Assembly (NCBI GenBank): GCA_902494545.1
Contig: CABUTP010000012.1
Coordinates: forward strand, 1 to 16,830
Source of the DNA: an uncultured Collinsella sp.
GTDB lineage: Bacteria; Actinomycetota; Coriobacteriia; Coriobacteriales; Coriobacteriaceae
DNA length: 16,830 nt
Direction of reading: 5' to 3'
Of this stretch, positions 13,467 through 16,830 are shown one piece after another. The position numbers and the translations under genes were made by a program. Position 1 is the stretch's first letter. Every line of letters starts with the position of its first letter. Below the pieces are notes generated by a model. That model saw only the letters and a program-made list of their open reading frames with translations. It was not told where the DNA came from and did no database searches.

Positions 13467-13608
13467 CAAACCGACGGGCCGCCCCGCCCCATCCACCTGC
13501 CGCCACCTGCTGTCCGCCGATTTCCGTTGCGCTGTTGTATTCCCATGCCATATCCTTTAGACAACTACGCGGCATCATCGCCGCCGCGCCTACAAGAGAG
13601 GAATATCC

Positions 13609-15639
13609 ATGACCGCACCTGCATCCAAGCTGCTCCAGCCCATTACGGTTGGCCCCCTTGAGCTCAAGAACCGCATAATGTTCCCGCCGCTGACCACCGG
13701 CTACGAGGAGCGTGACGGTTCCATTGGCGAGCGCAGCCTGGCTTTTTACGAGCGCCTGGCCCGTGGCGGCGTGAGCTACATCGTCATCGGCGACGTCGCT
13801 CCCGTCATGACCGCGAGCCCCACGCCCAAGCTGGCGACCGACGCTCAGATCCCCACGTTTAAGGCGCTGGCCGACACCGTTCACAAGCACGGTGCCAAGG
13901 TCGCGCTGCAGCTGTTCCACCCCGAGTACGACGTGCCCGGTGTCGGCCGCATGGTCATGGGCTCCATGGCCGCCGCCAAGGCCGCGCAGGAGGCCAAGGC
14001 CGCCGGCGACGAGGAGACCTTTGCCGCCAAGATGGCCGAGTCCAACGAGATCCGCAACCAGGCCTACGCCAAGCTGCACCACGACATGCAGCACTTTGTG
14101 AACGAGGCGAGCGTGGAGCAGCTCACCCAGATCAAGGAGGCCATCGCCGCCTCGGCCGCCCGCGCACAGCAGGCCGGCATCGACGCCATCGAGGTCCACG
14201 GTGATCGCCTGGTGGGTTCGCTGTGCTCGGCCATCCTCAACCAGCGCACCGACGAGTACGGCGGCTCGTTCGAGAACCGCGTCCGCTATGCGCTGGAGGT
14301 CGTCGCTGCCATCAAGGAAGCCGCGCCGCAGCTGATGGTGGAGTACAAGCTCCCCGTGATCATGGAGAACCCCGACGGCACGCCGCGCGGCAAGGGCGGC
14401 CTGCAGCCCGACGAGGCCTGCGAGTTTGCCAAGCTGCTCGAGGGCGCGGGCATCGATATGATTCAGGTCGCACAGGCCAACCACACCGGCAACATGGGCG
14501 ACACCATTCCGCCCATGGGCGCCATGCCCTACAACTGGACGCTGCCCGTGGCCGAGCGCGTTAAGGCCCTGGTCTCCGTGCCGGTGGCAACCGTCGGCCG
14601 CGTGGTCTCGGTCGAGGCCGGCGAGAAGATTCTGGAAGACGGCGCCGCCGACATCATCGCCTACGGCCGCTCACTCATGTGCGACCCCGACATTGCGCTG
14701 AAGGCTGCCACGGGCGAGCCCATTCGCGAGTGCCTCAACTGCAACAAGGGCTGCGTCGACGCGATTCAAAACCGCAAGTACATCTCGTGCGTGCTCAATG
14801 CCGAGAACGGCGACGAGGCGACCATCGCTATCAAGCCGGGCGAGGGCGACAAGAAGATTGCCGTGGTGGGCGGCGGTATTGCCGGCCTGGAGGCCGCACG
14901 CGTGGCGGCCAAGCGCGGTTACGACGTGACCGTCTACGAGGCGAGCGATCATCTGGGCGGCCAGATTGTGCTGGCGGCCGCGCCTCCGCGCAAGGACGAG
15001 ATCATGCGCTCGGTCGAGTACTACGAGAAGATTCTGCCCGGCCTGGGTGTGAAGGTCGAGCTCAACCACGTCGCTACCGCTGAGGACCTCAACGCCGCCG
15101 ACGCCGCGATTGTGGCTGTGGGCGCGCACGACGTGGTCATCCCCGTTCCGGGTGCCGATTCGGACAAGGTCGTCTCGAGCTGGGACGTGCTGGCCGGCAA
15201 GGTGGAGCTTGCGGGCCGCGTCGCCGTCATTGGCGGTGGCCTGGTGGGCACCGAGACTGCCGAGTACTTGCTGCAGCACGGCTGCGAGGTGGCGATCGTG
15301 GAGATGCTCGACAAGATTGCCGCGGGCGAGTCCGAGACCATTCTGCCGCTGATTATGAGCGACTTTGCCGAGCACAACGTGGAGCAGCACGTGAAGACCC
15401 GCCTGACCGCCATTACCGACGAGGGCGTGGAGGCCGTTCGCACCACCGAGGACGGCGCCGAGGAGCCGGTGAAGATCGCCTGCGATTACGTGGTGATGGC
15501 CGTGGGCTCCAAGGCCAACGCGTTTGACCTGGATGGCGTGACGGTGCCCGTGACCTGCGTGGGCGACTGCTCGGGCGAGCGCACCGCCGATATCGCGAGC
15601 GCCATTCGCACGGCATATCACGCGGCCAACGAGCTGTAG
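13609..15639 (+). CDS. NADH:flavin oxidoreductase, OYE / 2-enoate reductase family (FMN, 4Fe-4S, FAD)
   Basis: A 676-residue multidomain flavoenzyme. Residues ~1-370 form the old-yellow-enzyme TIM barrel that binds FMN (LLQPITVGPLELKNRIMFPP at 8-27; NQRTDEYGGSFENR). The cluster C375-x2-C378-x3-C382-x11-C394 binds 4Fe-4S. An FAD motif (VVGGGIAGLEAA, ~418-429) and an NAD(P) motif (VIGGGLVGTETAEYL, ~539-553) follow. Electrons pass from NAD(P)H through FAD and the cluster to FMN, to reduce an enoate-type double bond. BaiCD/BaiH of bile-acid dehydroxylation, FldZ and dienoyl-CoA reductase belong to this family. The usual HGAH-x-YL motif is HGDR (197-200) here, so the substrate is probably atypical. 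ATG 13609 follows GAGAGG at ideal spacing. It is monocistronic with its own terminator. Confidence 0.9.
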   Translation: MTAPASKLLQPITVGPLELKNRIMFPPLTTGYEERDGSIGERSLAFYERLARGGVSYIVIGDVAPVMTASPTPKLATDAQIPTFKALADTVHKHGAKVALQLFHPEYDVPGVGRMVMGSMAAAKAAQEAKAAGDEETFAAKMAESNEIRNQAYAKLHHDMQHFVNEASVEQLTQIKEAIAASAARAQQAGIDAIEVHGDRLVGSLCSAILNQRTDEYGGSFENRVRYALEVVAAIKEAAPQLMVEYKLPVIMENPDGTPRGKGGLQPDEACEFAKLLEGAGIDMIQVAQANHTGNMGDTIPPMGAMPYNWTLPVAERVKALVSVPVATVGRVVSVEAGEKILEDGAADIIAYGRSLMCDPDIALKAATGEPIRECLNCNKGCVDAIQNRKYISCVLNAENGDEATIAIKPGEGDKKIAVVGGGIAGLEAARVAAKRGYDVTVYEASDHLGGQIVLAAAPPRKDEIMRSVEYYEKILPGLGVKVELNHVATAEDLNAADAAIVAVGAHDVVIPVPGADSDKVVSSWDVLAGKVELAGRVAVIGGGLVGTETAEYLLQHGCEVAIVEMLDKIAAGESETILPLIMSDFAEHNVEQHVKTRLTAITDEGVEAVRTTEDGAEEPVKIACDYVVMAVGSKANAFDLDGVTVPVTCVGDCSGERTADIASAIRTAYHAANEL

Positions 15640-15710
15640 TTAACTTCGCGGCCAGGCGGGGCGGTAGCACGGATCAGCCTCGCCCGACTGCGTCCCATCG
15701 GGTGTCAACC

Positions 15711-15754
15711 GGGGCGGGGTCTGCAAGCGCAGCAGGTCCCGCCCTTTTTGTTTT
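15711..15754 (+). terminator. Intrinsic terminator of the oxidoreductase gene
   Basis: GGGCGGG (15712-15718) pairs with CCCGCCC (15738-15744), with an inner CTGC/GCAG stem (15721-15732) and then TTTTTGTTTT. It lies 72 bases after the stop codon. Confidence 0.85.
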
Positions 15755-16008
15755 GCTCCGGTGGATGGCTATGCGCGCTAATCACGAGGAGCGAGGGCGT
15801 CTACTGCCTTGCGGACCGCTCAGAATTGTTGAGGGAGGGGTTAATACTTATATCCTCTATACCAAAGGACATAAAGAGATGCCAATTTTGTTGGAAAGCG
15901 AATGACGATTGGCTGCGAGCTAGCTACCAGCGTAAATAATCGATAAAGAAATGTCGTAAATTGGTGTCAAATGCCCAGATAACGCCGCGTCTATTTTAAT
16001 TAACTGCT
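15755..16008. other. AT-rich intergenic stretch, no convincing gene
   Basis: Much lower in GC than the flanks. Short open frames of 60-70 codons cross it, but they begin inside the terminator, lack a ribosome site and resemble nothing I know. A TTGTTG-17-TATATC pair near 15826-15854 could be a promoter. No strong repeats are seen. Confidence 0.4.
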
Positions 16009-16037
16009 TTGAACAAACAGTAAAATGCTACTATCTA
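16009..16037 (+). promoter_or_regulatory. Sigma-70-type promoter of the HTH gene
   Basis: TTGAAC (16009-16014) and TATCTA (16032-16037) are separated by exactly 17 bp, in an AT-rich context about 48 bases before the gene start. Confidence 0.6.
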
Positions 16038-16084
16038 ACTCGCACGTAAGAAAGCAATTTAACGTTTAAGGCTAAGAAGTAGAA

Positions 16085-16489
16085 GTGGCAGGTATGTCAG
16101 AAGCAACAAGGACTCGCACGCATGCGCCCGAGGTTAGGCAGCGCGCCGTCGAGATCCTCCAAGAGGGGGTCGGTCACCGCGCCCTCGCCGCAAAGCTTGG
16201 CATTCCCCAGGCCACGGCTCGTCAGTGGGCCCGCGCATATGCCGTGGGCGGTGCCGACGCCGTGCTCAACGCGGGCGCTCGCCATCACACCTATTCGTAC
16301 GACGTAAAGCTCGCCGTGGTTAAGGACCGTCTGGAAAACGGCCTGACGGTTCGCGAGGCCATGATCAAGTACAAGATTCCCAGCGAGTCTTCGGTCAAGG
16401 CCTGGTGCCGCCAGTATCGCGAGAGCGGTGAGTCCGCGCTTATCGATAAGCCGCGCGGTCGCAAGCCGCGCGTTAGGCAGGCAGAGTAG
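16085..16489 (+). CDS. Double helix-turn-helix protein, IS150 InsJ/IS3 OrfA-like, stand-alone
   Basis: 134 residues from GTG 16085 (131 from ATG 16094; neither has a good ribosome site). There are two HTH units: res ~18-50 (AVEILQEGVGHRALAAKLGIPQATARQWARAY) and ~72-110 (YDVKLAVVKDRLENGLTVREAMIKYKI, then SESSVKAWCRQYRESG). It ends in a basic tail (DKPRGRKPRVRQAE). This is the pattern of IS3-family OrfA proteins such as InsJ, which bind the transposon ends. No OrfB/DDE transposase and no terminal inverted repeats are seen. The gene has its own promoter and a terminator 9 bases after its stop. A domesticated DNA-binding regulator is therefore more likely than an active IS, but a remnant of one is possible. 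Confidence 0.75.
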   Translation: MAGMSEATRTRTHAPEVRQRAVEILQEGVGHRALAAKLGIPQATARQWARAYAVGGADAVLNAGARHHTYSYDVKLAVVKDRLENGLTVREAMIKYKIPSESSVKAWCRQYRESGESALIDKPRGRKPRVRQAE

Positions 16490-16497
16490 CGAGAGGG

Positions 16498-16519
16498 TGC
16501 GCCCACGGGGCGCATTTTT
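16498..16519 (+). terminator. Intrinsic terminator of the HTH gene
   Basis: TGCGCCC (16498-16504) pairs with GGGCGCA (16508-16514) around a 3-base loop, followed by T5. It starts 9 bases after the stop codon. Between here and 16771 no gene or strong structure is seen. Confidence 0.9.
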
Positions 16520-16771
16520 CTTACCGCGCCAACTTTTCGGACCGCCGTGAGCCTATCGGGGCATTCTCCAACGTGGTCAATAAACCGCGCGCGATGGCCC
16601 GTGCGCCCGTCGCTGCGATAGGTGGAGCGCCGCCTCTCTGCTCCCAAAGCGGGCGTGCCCTTGCCCCGTACGCCTAAAACTCCCCAGTTGACCGAAAACC
16701 TGCCGCCGCTACTCCTCAATTGAGCTATAACGTTAAACAATTGCAGCGTTTTTGCATGGGGGAGTGATGGT

Positions 16772-16830
16772 ATGACGCTACTGTATTTCCTTACCCTGTT
16801 TCCGCTGGTACCGGCGCTGGGCATGCTGCT
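16772..16830 (+). CDS. Start of a hydrophobic (membrane) protein, cut by window edge
   Basis: ATG 16772 with GGGGGAG 7-8 bases upstream opens MTLLYFLTLFPLVPALGML, which runs off the window. This is a membrane-helix N-terminus of the kind seen in antiporter-like subunits of respiratory or hydrogenase complexes (NuoL/HyfB type), but 19 residues are too few to name the family. Confidence 0.55.
   Translation, partial: MTLLYFLTLFPLVPALGML

Noticed and set aside
13381..14484. Long minus-strand frame overlapping the oxidoreductase start
   Set aside because: Shadow of the OYE-family gene, whose motifs are complete on the plus strand.
15702..15939. Small proteins of 63-67 codons, one with a CQFC motif
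   Set aside because: They start inside or just before the terminator of the oxidoreductase gene, lack ribosome sites and show no recognisable family.
16085..16489. Complete insertion sequence
   Set aside because: No DDE transposase frame, terminal inverted repeats or target-site duplication were found around the HTH gene.

Overview
The window looks like a piece of chromosome from a high-GC gut actinobacterium of the Coriobacteriia, most likely Collinsella-like. This rests on the GC-rich third codon positions, strong Shine-Dalgarno sites, the fused folate gene (FolP-FolK) and the mix of cofactor genes, a beta-glucoside PTS and a BaiH/2-enoate-reductase-type flavoenzyme. The genus is an inference; no search was run.

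Left end (1-1317): the 3' part of a dihydropteroate synthase/HPPK fusion, then a biotin-ligase-like protein that starts immediately after its stop codon.

Accessory island (about 1330-7400), visibly less GC-rich than its surroundings. First comes a three-gene operon: a PstI/BsuBI-type adenine methyltransferase, its restriction endonuclease, and an unrecognised protein with a HEPN-type RNxxxH motif. Each gene overlaps the next. The endonuclease frame is broken by an in-frame TGA inside its N-terminal domain. A perfect 13-bp inverted repeat separates this operon from a second pair: a serpin with no signal peptide and an R2K-type ATP-grasp protein split in two by a one-base frameshift at a C run. 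The island therefore carries at least two probable inactivating lesions, while the methyltransferase and the HEPN gene remain open.

Middle (7443-8910): type III pantothenate kinase (coaX, minus strand), an initiator tRNA-Met with its terminator, and then a regular array of a 15-bp motif in alternating orientation every 39-41 bp.

Sugar and transport module (9000-13014, all minus strand): PTS EIIBC, GH1 6-phospho-beta-glucosidase and an EamA/DMT transporter. The transporter has a structured leader with an intrinsic terminator and two mutually exclusive hairpins. A second copy of the alternating array (13331-13466) lies on the far side, so the two arrays bracket this module.

Right end: an Fe-S/FMN/FAD/NAD(P)H oxidoreductase of the old yellow enzyme/2-enoate reductase family with its own terminator, an AT-rich intergenic stretch, a stand-alone two-HTH protein resembling IS150 InsJ with its own promoter and terminator, and the first 19 codons of a hydrophobic protein that runs off the window.

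The best candidates for something undescribed are the alternating 15-bp array and the R-M-linked HEPN gene. Next are the intracellular serpin next to the ATP-grasp gene, and the two lesions.
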